Notes under the pieces: generated by a model | Database searches by the model: none | What the model was told of the DNA's origin: nothing | What the model saw: the letters and a program-made list of their open reading frames with translations, nothing else | In this document: positions 16,401 through 25,352 of the stretch, piece after piece | How the letters are laid out: each line of letters starts with the position of its first letter | Numbering within the stretch: position 1 is the first letter of the stretch | Source: Archangium sp. | GTDB taxonomy: Bacteria > Myxococcota > Myxococcia > Myxococcales > Myxococcaceae | DNA length: 64,000 nucleotides | Direction: 5' to 3' | NCBI GenBank assembly: GCA_030681645.1 | Contig: JAUXRX010000005.1 | Coordinates: 310,001 to 374,000, forward strand | Program-made: the position numbers and the translations under genes

Positions 16401-16808
16401 TCAGGTGAGCATTCCCGCGTCGAATGCCGCCCAGTCGCCGCCCTGGAGCAGCTCCAAAGTCAGTTCAAACGAGTAGGCGGAGCCGATCGCGAACACTCGG
16501 CTGTCGCTCTTTCGGATGGCGTATCCAATGGTGCCGATCTGAAAGCAGGGCACGAACCAGCACGACGCCGATTCGACGGCTTCCTTCAGCTTCAGCTGAA
16601 AGTGTTCTGGAAGGGCGTTGATCGCGGAGACGGCGACCTTCAGGCGTTCCGCATCTGCGCCTGAAAATCCGAAGCGGTCCATCGCCTGTTTCTCAGTCTG
16701 ATGCCTGCGCGCTTCGATCTCGGCCCACTGGCGATCGCATTGGGAGTGGTCTCCGACACCGTAGTCTCGGCCGCACATCCCGCATTCGTTTGTCGGAGCA
16801 GAAGTCAC
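16401..16808 (-). CDS. Hypothetical protein with N-terminal Cys cluster
   Basis: 135 residues, not recognised. The start has a possible zinc site, CGMCGRDYGVGDHSQC (about residues 9-24). The middle is helical (SAINALPEHFQLKLKEAVES) and the end is mixed, with FAIGSAYSFELTLELLQGGD. GC and codon use look slightly lower than in the flanking genes, which could mean recent acquisition. It is convergent with the kinase gene upstream and 58 bases from hflX. No function proposed. Confidence 0.5.
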   Translation of the reverse strand: MTSAPTNECGMCGRDYGVGDHSQCDRQWAEIEARRHQTEKQAMDRFGFSGADAERLKVAVSAINALPEHFQLKLKEAVESASCWFVPCFQIGTIGYAIRKSDSRVFAIGSAYSFELTLELLQGGDWAAFDAGMLT

Positions 16809-16866
16809 GGGTCACACCTCCTACGCGACCAGCGGACACCAGGCTCGCTGCGGGAACTTGAAGAGG

Positions 16867-18570
16867 TCAGTCATCGCGAGCCAGCTTCTCCGCAACCCGC
16901 ACCGTCACCTGAGCCAACGCCGCAGCATCGGCGTCGGCGCCCTCCGAAAACAAGGTGTCCTCTGCCTTGAGCAGCAGTTCCTCGAAGCCGCGCCGCTCGA
17001 GCGCACTGACCGCGACCCCGCCCCGCTGACTCAAGAGCGCCCGCTCGAGGATCTTTTGCACGGCGTCGACCTTGTTCCACACCAACAACCGCGGTGTGCG
17101 CTCCAAACCGAGCGACGTGAGGATCTTCTCCACCGCCTCGATGTGTGAAGCGCGCGCGGGATCCGACGCGTCGACGACGTGCAGCAGCAACGACGCGTCC
17201 TCCAGTTCCTCGAGCGTGGCGCGGAAAGCCGCGACGAGGTCCTTCGGCAGGTCGCGAATGAAGCCCACGGTGTCGGTGATGATCACCTCGTGCTCGCGGG
17301 GAAAGCGCAGGCGCCGGCTGGTGGGGTCGAGGGTGGCGAAGAGCTTGTCCTCGACCAGCACGTCGGACTTCGTGAGCGCGTTGAGCAGCGTCGACTTCCC
17401 GGCGTTGGTGTAGCCGACGATGGAGATGACGGGCAGTTCCTTGCGGCTGCGCTGGCGGCGGCGGGTCTTCCGGTCACCCGACAGCTCGTCGATCTTCCGC
17501 TCGAGAAACGTAATGCGGTCGCGCGCGCGGCGGCGGTCGATCTCGAGCTTGGTCTCGCCGGGTCCACGGCCACCGACTCCACCTGCGCCGGACAGACGCG
17601 ACAGCGACTGATCCGACTGCACCAGCCGGGGCAGCAGGTACTTGAGCTGCGCCAATTCGACCTGGAGCTTCCCCTCACCCGAGCGCGCCCGCTGCGCGAA
17701 GATGTCGAGGATGAGCTGGGTGCGATCGAGCACGTTCAGGTTCGTCGCCTCGCCGATGTGGCGCGCCTGGGAGGGCGAGAGGTCCTTGTCGAAGATGAGC
17801 ACCTCGGCCAGCTTCTGCATGCCGCGGAGGTTGAGCTCGTCGAGCTTGCCGTGACCGATGAGGTACTTCGGGTCGGCCTGGCGGCGCATCTGCAGCACCT
17901 CGTCGACGACCTCCACCCCGGCGGTGCGGGCGAGTTCCTTGAGCTCGGCCAGCGACGACTCGGCGCCGGCGCGGTCCTGATCGAGGCACACGGCCACCAG
18001 CACGGCGCGCTCGCGATCGCCCACCTTGCGCACCCGGGCGGTCGCGGCGAGCTCGTCTTCGAGGGCCTCGACGGTGGCGATGAAGTCGGGGCCGTCGTCG
18101 TAGAGGTTGGGGAGCGTCTCGGTGCGCCACAGCTCGCCTTCCGAGTTCTCGGGCAGCAGGTGGGCGTAGTGCAGCACGCCGGGCAGGCCGTCTTCCTTCA
18201 CGCCGATGGCCGCGACCATGTCCAGGCGCAGCAGGGCGAGGTCGGTGAGGTCGTCGCGGGTGAGCGGCTCGCTCTTCAAGTGGGTGTGCACCAGGCGCAG
18301 GCCACGCAGGCGCACCTGGCCCGCGCGGGCCCGGCCGATGTCGGGCAGCTCGAGCTGGTGCGCGTTGCCCACCACCACCGCCTCGACGTTGCCCTTGCGG
18401 TTGAGCAGCACGCCGACCTGGCGGTTGGTCTCGAGCGAGAACTCGGTGAGGTGCCGCGCCAGCTCCGGGCTGACGATCTCGTGCACGGACACGTGGCGGC
18501 GCCAGGTGTTCTTGAGGTGCTTGAGCTCGCTGGGCTTGAGGCCCAGCACATTTCCCGATGGTTCGTTCAC
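16867..18570 (-). CDS. hflX: Ribosome-associated GTPase HflX
   Basis: 567 residues. The HflX family N-terminal domain ([14 protein letters not shown], with [16 protein letters not shown]) and coiled-coil linker ([20 protein letters not shown]) lead to the G domain: GYTNAGKST (G1), DTVGF (G3), NKVD (G4). HflX binds 50S/70S ribosomes and splits stalled ribosomes under stress. It is longer than the ~430-residue E. coli protein because of a ~190-residue N-terminal extension carrying its own alpha/beta fold, a form also seen in other phyla. It is divergent from the prepilin peptidase gene across about 30 bases. Confidence 0.95.
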   Translation of the reverse strand: MNEPSGNVLGLKPSELKHLKNTWRRHVSVHEIVSPELARHLTEFSLETNRQVGVLLNRKGNVEAVVVGNAHQLELPDIGRARAGQVRLRGLRLVHTHLKSEPLTRDDLTDLALLRLDMVAAIGVKEDGLPGVLHYAHLLPENSEGELWRTETLPNLYDDGPDFIATVEALEDELAATARVRKVGDRERAVLVAVCLDQDRAGAESSLAELKELARTAGVEVVDEVLQMRRQADPKYLIGHGKLDELNLRGMQKLAEVLIFDKDLSPSQARHIGEATNLNVLDRTQLILDIFAQRARSGEGKLQVELAQLKYLLPRLVQSDQSLSRLSGAGGVGGRGPGETKLEIDRRRARDRITFLERKIDELSGDRKTRRRQRSRKELPVISIVGYTNAGKSTLLNALTKSDVLVEDKLFATLDPTSRRLRFPREHEVIITDTVGFIRDLPKDLVAAFRATLEELEDASLLLHVVDASDPARASHIEAVEKILTSLGLERTPRLLVWNKVDAVQKILERALLSQRGGVAVSALERRGFEELLLKAEDTLFSEGADADAAALAQVTVRVAEKLARDD

Positions 18571-18601
18571 AGGCTGGCTTTCTTGTTACCCTCTGCGCGT
18601 C

Positions 18602-19627
18602 TTGGACGCACTGATCACCATCTGGATAGCGGCCATCGGGCTGAGCGTGGGCAGCTTCCTGAACGTGGTCATCGCGCGGTTACCCAACGACGAGAGCGTG
18701 GTGCGCCCCCGCTCGAAGTGCCCGAAGTGTGGCCACCAGCTCCCCTGGTACGAGAACGTGCCGGTGCTCTCGTGGCTGTGGCTGCGCGGCAAGTGCTCGG
18801 GGTGCAAGGCGCCGATCTCGCCCCGCTACATCCTGGTCGAGCTGCTCACCGGCACCCTCTTCGTGGCGGCCACGGCCCGCTTCGGCTTCGACTGGCCGCT
18901 GGTCTCTGCGCTCACCTTCTTCACCTTCCTCATTCCTCTCATCTTCATCGACGCGGAGTACTGGATCCTGCCGTTCGAGCTGACGCTGCCGGCGATCGCG
19001 GCGGGGCTGTTGCTGGCGCTGCCCATGGGGAAGGACGCCTTCCTCTTCGCGCTCTATGGCGCGCTGGCGGCGTTCCTCACGTTCAGGGTGATGGAGATTG
19101 CGGGCTGGGCCGTCACGGGCCGCGAGGCGCTGGGCGCAGGCGACAAGTACCTGATGGCGATGATCGGCGCGCAGGTGGGGTGGAAGTCGCTCCTGGGCGT
19201 GATCCTCTTCTCTTCGCTTCAGGGCTCGGTGGTCGGGCTGGTGCGCATGCGGCTCACCGGGCGCGCCGGGCCTGCGACTCCTCCCTCGACTCCGCTCGGG
19301 ATGAACGGGGAGCCCGAACCCGAGGCCGAGGAAGAGGGTCCGAAGCGCGAGCCCTTCACGCCTGAGTTCTTGAAGCCCGGGTTGCCGGTGTGGAAGCGGT
19401 TGTTGGCCATTCCGTACACGATCTTCCTCCAGGACATCCCCGACTCGCCGCCACCCGACGAGACGACCGGGGAGATTCCTGACTGGGTGCCGCAGGCGAA
19501 CAACATTCCGTTCGGCCCGTGGATCGGGCTGGCCGGCATCGAGGTGATGCTGCTGGGCCCGTGGATCGTGCAGCGCCTGTCGGACACGCCCTGGCGGCTG
19601 CTCTCGGAGATCGTCTTCGGGCGCTGA
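18602..19627 (+). CDS. pilD: Prepilin peptidase / N-methyltransferase (type IV leader peptidase)
   Basis: 341 residues, TTG start. A membrane aspartyl protease that cuts leader peptides of type IV pilins and type II secretion pseudopilins and methylates the new N-terminus. Features: [12 protein letters not shown], a four-Cys cytoplasmic ribbon ([10 protein letters not shown] and CSGCKAPIS), and the catalytic Asp pair in [10 protein letters not shown] and GAGDKYLMA. The family's last membrane segment ([13 protein letters not shown]) is displaced by an ~80-residue hydrophilic insertion after GLVRMRL, which includes a translated family A repeat ([10 protein letters not shown]). The start is uncertain; no ATG or GTG lies in the right place. 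Confidence 0.88.
   Translation: MDALITIWIAAIGLSVGSFLNVVIARLPNDESVVRPRSKCPKCGHQLPWYENVPVLSWLWLRGKCSGCKAPISPRYILVELLTGTLFVAATARFGFDWPLVSALTFFTFLIPLIFIDAEYWILPFELTLPAIAAGLLLALPMGKDAFLFALYGALAAFLTFRVMEIAGWAVTGREALGAGDKYLMAMIGAQVGWKSLLGVILFSSLQGSVVGLVRMRLTGRAGPATPPSTPLGMNGEPEPEAEEEGPKREPFTPEFLKPGLPVWKRLLAIPYTIFLQDIPDSPPPDETTGEIPDWVPQANNIPFGPWIGLAGIEVMLLGPWIVQRLSDTPWRLLSEIVFGR
19283..19308. repeat. Family A palindromic repeat, copy 2 (inside pilD)
   Basis: CCCTCGACTCCGCTCGGGAT plus GAACGG, read in frame within the prepilin peptidase gene as PSTPLGMNG. It lies in the hydrophilic insertion between the last two membrane segments, a tolerant site. Confidence 0.85.
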
Positions 19628-19635
19628 GGTGTACC

Positions 19636-19683
19636 GGGCCCCTCACCCCGCCCTCTCCCCGCTTGCGCAGGGAGAGGGAGAAC
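19636..19683. repeat. Family B repeat, copy 3
   Basis: CCCCTCACCCCGCCCTCTCC, then CCGC, a 6-nt loop and GCAGGGAGAGGGAG. It sits in the 71-base gap between pilD and proB, so it forms a hairpin in the leader of proB or after pilD. Confidence 0.8.
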
Positions 19684-19698
19684 AGCAATGTCGCCACC

Positions 19699-20820
19699 GT
19701 GTCAGCCCAGGGAAGAAGCGCGCTCGAGAGCGCGAAGCGCGTGGTGGTGAAGATCGGCACCAACGCGCTCACCAACACCACCGGCCGGTTTCACCGCCCC
19801 CACTTCGAGCGCCTCGCCGGCGAGCTGCTGCTGCTGGCGAAGTCGCGCGAGCTCATCATCGTCTCCTCTGGCGCGATCGCGCTGGGCGTGGAGCGGCTCG
19901 GGCTGCCCGCCAAGCCCAGGGACATCCCCGGCAAGCAGGCGTGCGCGGCGGTAGGGCAGAGCCGGCTGATGCGCGCGTGGGAAGAGGCGCTTGACCCGCG
20001 CATCGTGGCGCAGGTGCTGCTCACCCACTCCGACGTGCAGGACAGGCGGCGCTACCTCAACGCGCGCCACGCGCTCGAGCGGCTCATCGCCGACGGCGTG
20101 GTGCCGGTGATCAACGAGAACGACACCGTCTCGGTGGACGAGATCAAGTTCGGCGACAACGACACGTTGGCGGGGCTGGTGGCCGGCCTGGTGAGCGCCG
20201 ACGCGCTGGTGATCTTGAGCGACGTCGAGGGGCTCTACGACGCCGACCCGCGCAAGCACCCAGACGCGAAGCTCATCGGCACGGTCGAGGTGGTGACGCG
20301 CGCGATGCTCGCGTCCGCGGGGGGCAGCGGTTCGAGCGTGGGCACCGGCGGCATGGCGACCAAGCTGCGCGCCGCGCAGCAGGTGACCGAGCTGGGCGTG
20401 CGCTGCGTGATCGCCGCGGGGCAGAAGCCGGGCACGCTCACCCGCGTCTTCGCAGGGGAAGACGAAGGGACGCTGTTCGAGCCGCAGCACGGCCGGCGTG
20501 ACGCGCGCCACGCGTGGATCGCGCACGCGCTCAAGCCGAAGGGCACGCTGGTGGTCGACGCGGGCGCGCGCGCGGCGGTGCTGGAGCGGAAGAAGAGCCT
20601 GCTCCCCTCGGGCATTCGCGAGGTGAAGGGCAACTTCTCGCACGGCGATCCGGTCGACCTGAGCGACGAGCGCGGCGACGTGTTCGCGCGCGGGCTGGCG
20701 GCGTACGGCGCAGACGAGCTGCGCAAGCTCGCGGGCAAGCGCACCACGCAAATAGAAGCGACGCTCGGCTATCGCGGGCTTGACGAGGCCGTGCATCGCG
20801 ACGATCTCGCGATGCTCTGA
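19699..20820 (+). CDS. proB: Glutamate 5-kinase
   Basis: 373 residues. Catalyses ATP + L-glutamate to L-glutamyl 5-phosphate, the first step of proline synthesis. The amino-acid kinase fold is clear: VVVKIGTNALT, IIVSSGAIALG, VINENDTVSVDEIKFGDN and VGTGGMATKLRAA. A C-terminal PUA domain (about residues 285-370) follows, with VDAGARAAVLERKKSLLPSG. The GTG at 19699 gives the family length (E. coli 367). proA, its usual partner, is not next to it; the following genes are unrelated. A family B hairpin is in its leader. Confidence 0.95.
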   Translation: MSAQGRSALESAKRVVVKIGTNALTNTTGRFHRPHFERLAGELLLLAKSRELIIVSSGAIALGVERLGLPAKPRDIPGKQACAAVGQSRLMRAWEEALDPRIVAQVLLTHSDVQDRRRYLNARHALERLIADGVVPVINENDTVSVDEIKFGDNDTLAGLVAGLVSADALVILSDVEGLYDADPRKHPDAKLIGTVEVVTRAMLASAGGSGSSVGTGGMATKLRAAQQVTELGVRCVIAAGQKPGTLTRVFAGEDEGTLFEPQHGRRDARHAWIAHALKPKGTLVVDAGARAAVLERKKSLLPSGIREVKGNFSHGDPVDLSDERGDVFARGLAAYGADELRKLAGKRTTQIEATLGYRGLDEAVHRDDLAML

Positions 20821-20934
20821 CGCGTCTCTCTTCACGGACGGAACGGCGAAATCGACCGCGTCAAGCGGCTCGAGGCCTTGTTTCAAAGCTGCGCACGCGG
20901 TTTCGTCTCTCTCGTCTCGCGGAGGGCCGACCGA

Positions 20935-21297
20935 ATGCAGCGTGCGACGGTACCAAGCGTGAAATCGATGGAAGAGGCCGGCGACGCGCTGCTCGAGCGC
21001 GCCATCGATCCCGAGCGATGGATGCTCCCCGGGCGCAGAGTGACGGTGGACAACACCTGCCGGGTGGGCTCGGTGCACGTCTGCGCGTCGGTGGACGTGA
21101 CCCCGACCCTCGAGACCTTCATCCGGGTGAGCTTCAAGGGGCCGAAGCTCTCGCCGATGCAGGCGGCCGAGCTGCTGGAACAGTTCACCAGCGTGCGCTT
21201 CACCTTCATCCCCAACATCGAGTGGTTCGTCGAGATCGACGCCCGGCAGTGGATTCACTTCTCCCGGCCGTACACCCGGCCCAGACTGCAGGCATGA
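20935..21297 (+). CDS. Hypothetical protein, first gene of the small secreted-protein cassette
   Basis: 120 residues, no signal peptide, not recognised. The ATG at 20935 is preferred to an upstream TTG because GGAGGG lies 9 bases before it. The sequence is alpha/beta-like (RVGSVHVCASVDVTPTLETF, then IRVSFKGPKLSPMQAAELLE). Its stop overlaps the next start as ATGA. By position it is the cytoplasmic member of a run of overlapping genes for exported and membrane proteins, so it may serve their regulation or assembly; that is inference. Confidence 0.6.
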   Translation: MQRATVPSVKSMEEAGDALLERAIDPERWMLPGRRVTVDNTCRVGSVHVCASVDVTPTLETFIRVSFKGPKLSPMQAAELLEQFTSVRFTFIPNIEWFVEIDARQWIHFSRPYTRPRLQA

Positions 21298-21623
21298 CCA
21301 GACTGGTTGGAGTCCTGGCGCTCCTGGCGAGCGCCGCGTGGGCTGACATTCCTCCCGCGGACACGAGCGGCTGCGGTGGCAAGACCGCGGGCGAGACCTG
21401 CAAGAAGGACGACGGCAGCGAGGGCAGCTGCGTGAAGGCGACCTGCTCGCGCAACGACTACAGCAACGGTCCTCCGCCCACCTCGGTGCAGTACGAGTGC
21501 CTCAAGTGTGGCGCGGCGGTGGCGGCGCCTGCCCCCGAGAAGAAGAACTCGTGCGCGGCGGTGCCTGCCGAGTCGGTGCTGGCGCTGCTGCTGGTCGTGC
21601 TCTCGAGGCGTCGCTCGCGGTGA
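21294..21623 (+). CDS. Small Cys-rich secreted protein with MYXO-CTERM-like tail
   Basis: 109 residues. A signal peptide ends ASAAWA, followed by mature ADIPPADTSGCGGKTAGETC. Six Cys lie in the body. The tail has a Cys near residue 87 (NSCAAVP), a ~14-residue hydrophobic stretch and a final RRRSR. This matches the MYXO-CTERM pattern (Cys, hydrophobic helix, Arg cluster), which in myxobacteria marks proteins for processing and surface anchoring. First of three related small proteins in tandem. Start and stop overlap neighbours (ATGA, GTGA). Confidence 0.7.
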   Translation: MTRLVGVLALLASAAWADIPPADTSGCGGKTAGETCKKDDGSEGSCVKATCSRNDYSNGPPPTSVQYECLKCGAAVAAPAPEKKNSCAAVPAESVLALLLVVLSRRRSR

Positions 21624-21940
21624 GGCGAGGCCTGCTGCTGCTCGGGGCCCTGACCTCGGCGGTGGCGCTGGCCGACGAGCTGCCGTCGAACGCCTGCTTC
21701 GGAGACCTGGCGAAGGGCGACGCGTGCCTCACCGACGACGGCACCTCGGGCACGTGCGTCGAGCAGGTCCATTCGTACGTCGACCAGGGGCAGACCCACA
21801 CCTACTCGGAGCTGATCTGCGTGCCGGCCGTGAGCGGGGCCGAGCGGAGAGCGCTGCCTTGGATGGGGGCCGGGCTCGCCTTCCTCGCGCTGTGCGTCGG
21901 CATCGCCACGCGCAAACCTCCTGTACAGTCGCCCGCGTGA
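21620..21940 (+). CDS. Small Cys-containing exported protein, paralogue 2
   Basis: 106 residues, GTG start overlapping the previous stop. A signal peptide ends VALADE, then ACFGDLAKGDACLTDDGTSG and TCVEQVHSY give the same Cys spacing as the flanking genes. A C-terminal hydrophobic helix (LPWMGAGLAFLALCVGIA) and a basic end (TRK) would anchor it. There is no Cys directly before this helix, so processing may differ from paralogue 1. It is followed by a third paralogue with a 4-base overlap. Confidence 0.65.
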   Translation: MRRGLLLLGALTSAVALADELPSNACFGDLAKGDACLTDDGTSGTCVEQVHSYVDQGQTHTYSELICVPAVSGAERRALPWMGAGLAFLALCVGIATRKPPVQSPA

Positions 21941-22272
21941 GACTCGTTCTGCTGATGGCAGTGCTCGCAGTGCCGGCGTTCGCGGACATCCTCCCTGAGG
22001 AGGTGGCGATCTGCCGGGACAAGCCCGCCGGCAGCGCATGCACCACGCCCGAGGGCGCGGCGGGCACGTGCTCCGAGATGACGGTGAGCCGGCCTGACTA
22101 CAGCGGGGGTATTCCGCCGAAGTACAAGCAGGTGAAGATGATGGGGTGCGTGGCGACGGCGAAGGGTTCGGCGCGCTCGGCGCTGCCGTGGGTCGGCGCG
22201 GGCCTGGGGTTCCTCGCGCTGGTGGCGGCGTTGGTGTTCAAGCCGCGGCGCCCCACCGCTTCGCCTGCATGA
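21937..22272 (+). CDS. Small Cys-containing exported protein, paralogue 3
   Basis: 111 residues, GTG start. A signal peptide ends VPAFA, and the mature start is DILPEEVAICRDKPAGSACT, then EGAAGTCSEMTVSR. It shares with paralogue 1 the stretch DYSxGxPPxxxQ and with paralogue 2 the anchor ALPWVGAGLGFLALVAALV followed by KPRRP. So the three genes form a family with a common plan: signal peptide, four spaced Cys, anchor helix, basic end. It overlaps the next membrane-protein gene by 4 bases. Confidence 0.65.
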   Translation: MRLVLLMAVLAVPAFADILPEEVAICRDKPAGSACTTPEGAAGTCSEMTVSRPDYSGGIPPKYKQVKMMGCVATAKGSARSALPWVGAGLGFLALVAALVFKPRRPTASPA

Positions 22273-23282
22273 GACCGGTGGCGTTGAGCTCCAGCCCGTG
22301 GCTGATCGACTCAGCCCGCGCGCAGCTGTACCGGGCGCTGCGGCCGTGGCTCGCGCCGCTCTACGCAGATCGTTCCCGCCGCGTGCTGTGGATGGGGCTG
22401 TTCTCGGTGAGCGTCTCGTTCGTGCTCACCCTGGTCGCGCCGTTGTGGCTGCTGGCGCTGGGCCCGGTGCTGCTGGGCGTGCCTCACCTCGTGGCCGACG
22501 CCCGGTACCTGGTGGTGCTGCCGAAGCTGCACGAGCGCGGCGCGTTGGCGGTGCTCGCGGCGCTGCCCCTCGTCGCCACCGGCTTCGGCGCGCCCGCGTT
22601 CATCAGCCTGCTCTCGCTGGTGCCCGCGGTGTTGATGGCGCGCGCGAGCCCGGGTCGCAAGGCCGTCGGGCTCACTGCGTGGGCCGCGCTCACCGCCGTC
22701 GCCTTCGCGTGGGAAACGCAGTTCCTCCTCGCCTTCCTGCACCTGCACAACCTCATCGCGCTGGGCTGGTGGTGGGCGCTGCGGCCGAGGACGAAGCAGG
22801 CGGCGTGGGTGCCGGCCGTGGTGCTGGCGGGCACTGCGTTCCTCCTCGCGGGAGGCGCGGAGCCGATCATCAGCGCGCTGGGCGGGTGGCAGGCCCCGGG
22901 CAGCGGCACCAGCTTCGCCGAGTTCGTCGAGACGGCCTCGCCCCCCGGGCTCGGAGCCAGCCTGGCGCTGCGCCTGGTGCTGTCGTTCGCGTTCCTGCAG
23001 TCGGTGCACTACGCGCTGTGGCTGCGCCTGGTGCCCGAAGACGCGCGGGTGCGCCCGGCGCCCCGCCCCTTCCGCGCCACGTGGGATGCGCTCGTGGCTG
23101 ACTTCGGGCTTCCGTTGCTCGCCGTGTTCGTGGGGCTGACGCTCTTCATCGCGCTGTGGGGGCTCGTGGACCTCGCGTCGGCGCGCTGGGGCTACCTGCG
23201 GCTCGCCGCGTTCCACGGGTATCTCGAGCTGGCCGTCGCCGCGCTGTTCCTGGTGGAACGAAAGCGACCGTCGGCGTGCTGA
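22269..23282 (+). CDS. Polytopic membrane protein with intramembrane His residues
   Basis: 337 residues with about nine hydrophobic segments. Several His lie within or next to membrane helices: GVPHLVADARYL, FLHLHNLIALGWWW, QSVHYALWLRL and AFHGYLELA. The first motif loosely resembles the GxPHxxxD motif of the Brp/Blh carotene-oxygenase family, where such His bind iron, but overall identity was not established. It is coupled by ATGA overlap to the small exported proteins upstream and overlaps the next membrane gene, so it probably works with them. Function unknown. Confidence 0.55.
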   Translation: MRPVALSSSPWLIDSARAQLYRALRPWLAPLYADRSRRVLWMGLFSVSVSFVLTLVAPLWLLALGPVLLGVPHLVADARYLVVLPKLHERGALAVLAALPLVATGFGAPAFISLLSLVPAVLMARASPGRKAVGLTAWAALTAVAFAWETQFLLAFLHLHNLIALGWWWALRPRTKQAAWVPAVVLAGTAFLLAGGAEPIISALGGWQAPGSGTSFAEFVETASPPGLGASLALRLVLSFAFLQSVHYALWLRLVPEDARVRPAPRPFRATWDALVADFGLPLLAVFVGLTLFIALWGLVDLASARWGYLRLAAFHGYLELAVAALFLVERKRPSAC

Positions 23283-23614
23283 CCGCGCTGTGGGGTTGGC
23301 TGGTGGCGTTCTTCTTCACGCAGCTCTTCGAGATGCCCATCTACTGGAAGGCGACGGGGAGCCTGCGGGTGGCCTTCCTCGCCAGCGCGATGACGCACCC
23401 GGTGGTGTGGTTCGTGTTTCCGGTGCTGATGGAGCACGGGCTGTCGTGGGGGTGGATGGTGGTCTTCGCAGAGCTGTTCGCGGTGCTGGCCGAGGCGGCG
23501 TGGCTTCGGTTCAACGCCGTGCCCCTCGCGCTCGCGGCGGCGTGGAGTCTGGGGGCGAACGCGTTCAGCGCCACGCTCGGGTTTGTCTTGCGGCACTATC
23601 TGGGCTTTCCGTAG
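23276..23614 (+). CDS. Small polytopic membrane protein
   Basis: 112 residues, GTG start overlapping the previous stop by 7 bases. Three to four membrane helices are visible, including LTALWGWLVAFFFTQLFEMP, THPVVWFVFPVLMEHG and VVFAELFAVLAEAAWL. The intramembrane motif ELFAVLAE and the charged EMPIYWK look conserved in kind, but the family was not recognised. Last gene of the cassette that begins at 20935. A family A repeat follows it. Confidence 0.55.
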   Translation: MLTALWGWLVAFFFTQLFEMPIYWKATGSLRVAFLASAMTHPVVWFVFPVLMEHGLSWGWMVVFAELFAVLAEAAWLRFNAVPLALAAAWSLGANAFSATLGFVLRHYLGFP

Positions 23615-23650
23615 CCGCGCGCCCCGGCGTGAACGGAACTGGCCGAATCC

Positions 23651-23676
23651 GTTCAGCCCGAGCGAAGTCGAGGGCC
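23651..23676. repeat. Family A palindromic repeat, copy 3
   Basis: GTTCAGCCCGAGCGAAGTCG followed by AGGGCC, intergenic between the convergent genes ending at 23614 and 23692. It could serve as a hairpin terminator for either. Confidence 0.8.
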
Positions 23677-23691
23677 CTTGCTCAACACAGC

Positions 23692-25293
23692 CTACTCGAG
23701 CAGTTTGTAGTACCGCAGCGGCTGGGCGACGTTCTTCACCGGCGTCTCGACCAGCGGGCCGAACTTGAGGCTCGTCATCGCCGGGTCCTTCGAGTTGGCG
23801 ATGGCCCGCATCGCGGTGTCCATCACCAGCGTCTCGCGGAACGTGCCCAGCGACTGCAGGCGCGCCGTCTGGTTCATGCCGGTGGAGAACGAGGTGTAGT
23901 TGCGGTTGGGGCCGAACAGGCCGCAGAAGCTGGGGGTCAGGTTGACGCCGATGGCCACGCCCAGACCGGGCATCTGGAGGATCTCCGAGAGCCTCGAGAT
24001 CTCCGGGTGCGCGCTCATGGTGTCCTTGGTGAAGCGCTGGATCTCGATGGCGGCCTTCAGGGTCGCGCTGGCCCGCGAGGTCGCGTCGTCCTTGAAGAAG
24101 GGCGGGCCGAACAGGCCGATCACGCAGTCGCCGACCATCTTGTCGAACACGCCGCCGTGCCGGTGGAGGATGCGCACCGCTTCTTCCGACCAGTCGTCGA
24201 CGAACTTGCCGATGCGCTCGGGGCGCTCGAGCACCTGCTCGCAGATGCGGGTGAAGCCGTTGATGTCGGCGAAGATGATGCCGACCTCCTCGGCGCGCGG
24301 GGCGAGGTAGGTGCGCTCGTAGTCGGGGTCGCGCAGCAGCTCGTCGATGGCCCGGCTGGCGAAGAACTGCGAGAGGTGAATGCGCTCGCGGTTGTAGTCG
24401 ATGAGGCGCTGGCTCAGCGTCGAGCCGAGCAGGCGCAGCAGCTCCATGGTGTACGACGAGAAGCCCTCGCCGCCGCTCCAGACCATGATCTTCCCCAGCG
24501 CGTGCGACTCGGCCACGCCGCTGATCAGCACCGTCTCGACGGCCTTGCGGTTGCCCAGGACCGTCTGCAACTGGCGGTCGTGCGGCATGATCAGGTTCTG
24601 CCCGTGCGCGCGGATGGCCGCGTCGAGCTCGGGGTCCTTGCGGCCGTTCGAAGAGAACTCGAGCTGGCCGTACTTGTACTGCCGGTAGTGCAGCGCGCCC
24701 GACTCGACGGCGTCGCGGTACATGAGGAGGAACCCGGGCACCTTCACCCGCTCGCACAGGGCCCGCACCGCGCCGTCCATGCCGGTCTCGAAGACGCGGT
24801 TGGAGAGCGAGTGGTTGATGGTGACCAGCACCTGGTGCTTCTCGGACGCGGTCTGCACGGACGCGAGCACCGTGTCGAGCTGCTCGGCCACGGTGTCGAG
24901 CAGGCGGCCCAGCTTCGCGGCGTCGGCGGTGCGATCGCCCTGGAAGAGCACCCCCATCGCGCCCACCTGGTGCCCCACCAGATCGAGGGCCTGGCTGCAG
25001 AGGGTGTCACCGGTCTCGAGCTTGCGCACGCCCCAGCGGGCGGCCTCGAGGTACGTGCCGGCGAAGACCCCGCCGAAGTCGCCGTGGTGAAAGGTGGCCT
25101 GGGCCAGCTCTTCGTCCAGCGTGCTCACCACCGCCCCCCTGGCGCCCAGCACCTCGAGCAGGGGTGGGAAGAGCCGCTTGAAGGTCTGCTGCAGGCTCTC
25201 GCGGGCCTTGAGCGATTCCTCGAGCAGATCGTCGACGACCCGGGAGACCTGCCTGAGCAGCTTGAGCTCTTCGAACGTGAGTTCGGCGTCCAT
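23692..25293 (-). CDS. Class III adenylate/guanylate cyclase with N-terminal sensor region
   Basis: 533 residues, no membrane segment. Residues ~1-180 contain a coiled start and a GAF-like region. A second alpha/beta sensor-like region spans ~180-310. The catalytic domain spans ~335-500. Metal-binding Asp occurs in IIFADINGFTRICE and VFDKMVGDCVIGLFG, and the transition-state Asn/Arg in NQTARL. The product would be cAMP or cGMP; substrate-choosing residues were not resolved. The gene is convergent with the membrane-protein cassette and divergent from a small secreted protein. Confidence 0.82.
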   Translation of the reverse strand: MDAELTFEELKLLRQVSRVVDDLLEESLKARESLQQTFKRLFPPLLEVLGARGAVVSTLDEELAQATFHHGDFGGVFAGTYLEAARWGVRKLETGDTLCSQALDLVGHQVGAMGVLFQGDRTADAAKLGRLLDTVAEQLDTVLASVQTASEKHQVLVTINHSLSNRVFETGMDGAVRALCERVKVPGFLLMYRDAVESGALHYRQYKYGQLEFSSNGRKDPELDAAIRAHGQNLIMPHDRQLQTVLGNRKAVETVLISGVAESHALGKIMVWSGGEGFSSYTMELLRLLGSTLSQRLIDYNRERIHLSQFFASRAIDELLRDPDYERTYLAPRAEEVGIIFADINGFTRICEQVLERPERIGKFVDDWSEEAVRILHRHGGVFDKMVGDCVIGLFGPPFFKDDATSRASATLKAAIEIQRFTKDTMSAHPEISRLSEILQMPGLGVAIGVNLTPSFCGLFGPNRNYTSFSTGMNQTARLQSLGTFRETLVMDTAMRAIANSKDPAMTSLKFGPLVETPVKNVAQPLRYYKLLE

Positions 25294-25352
25294 GTGGGAA
25301 AGAAAGTAGCAGAGAACATGAGGTGGCCAACGATCCGGCTACAATAGGTCTC

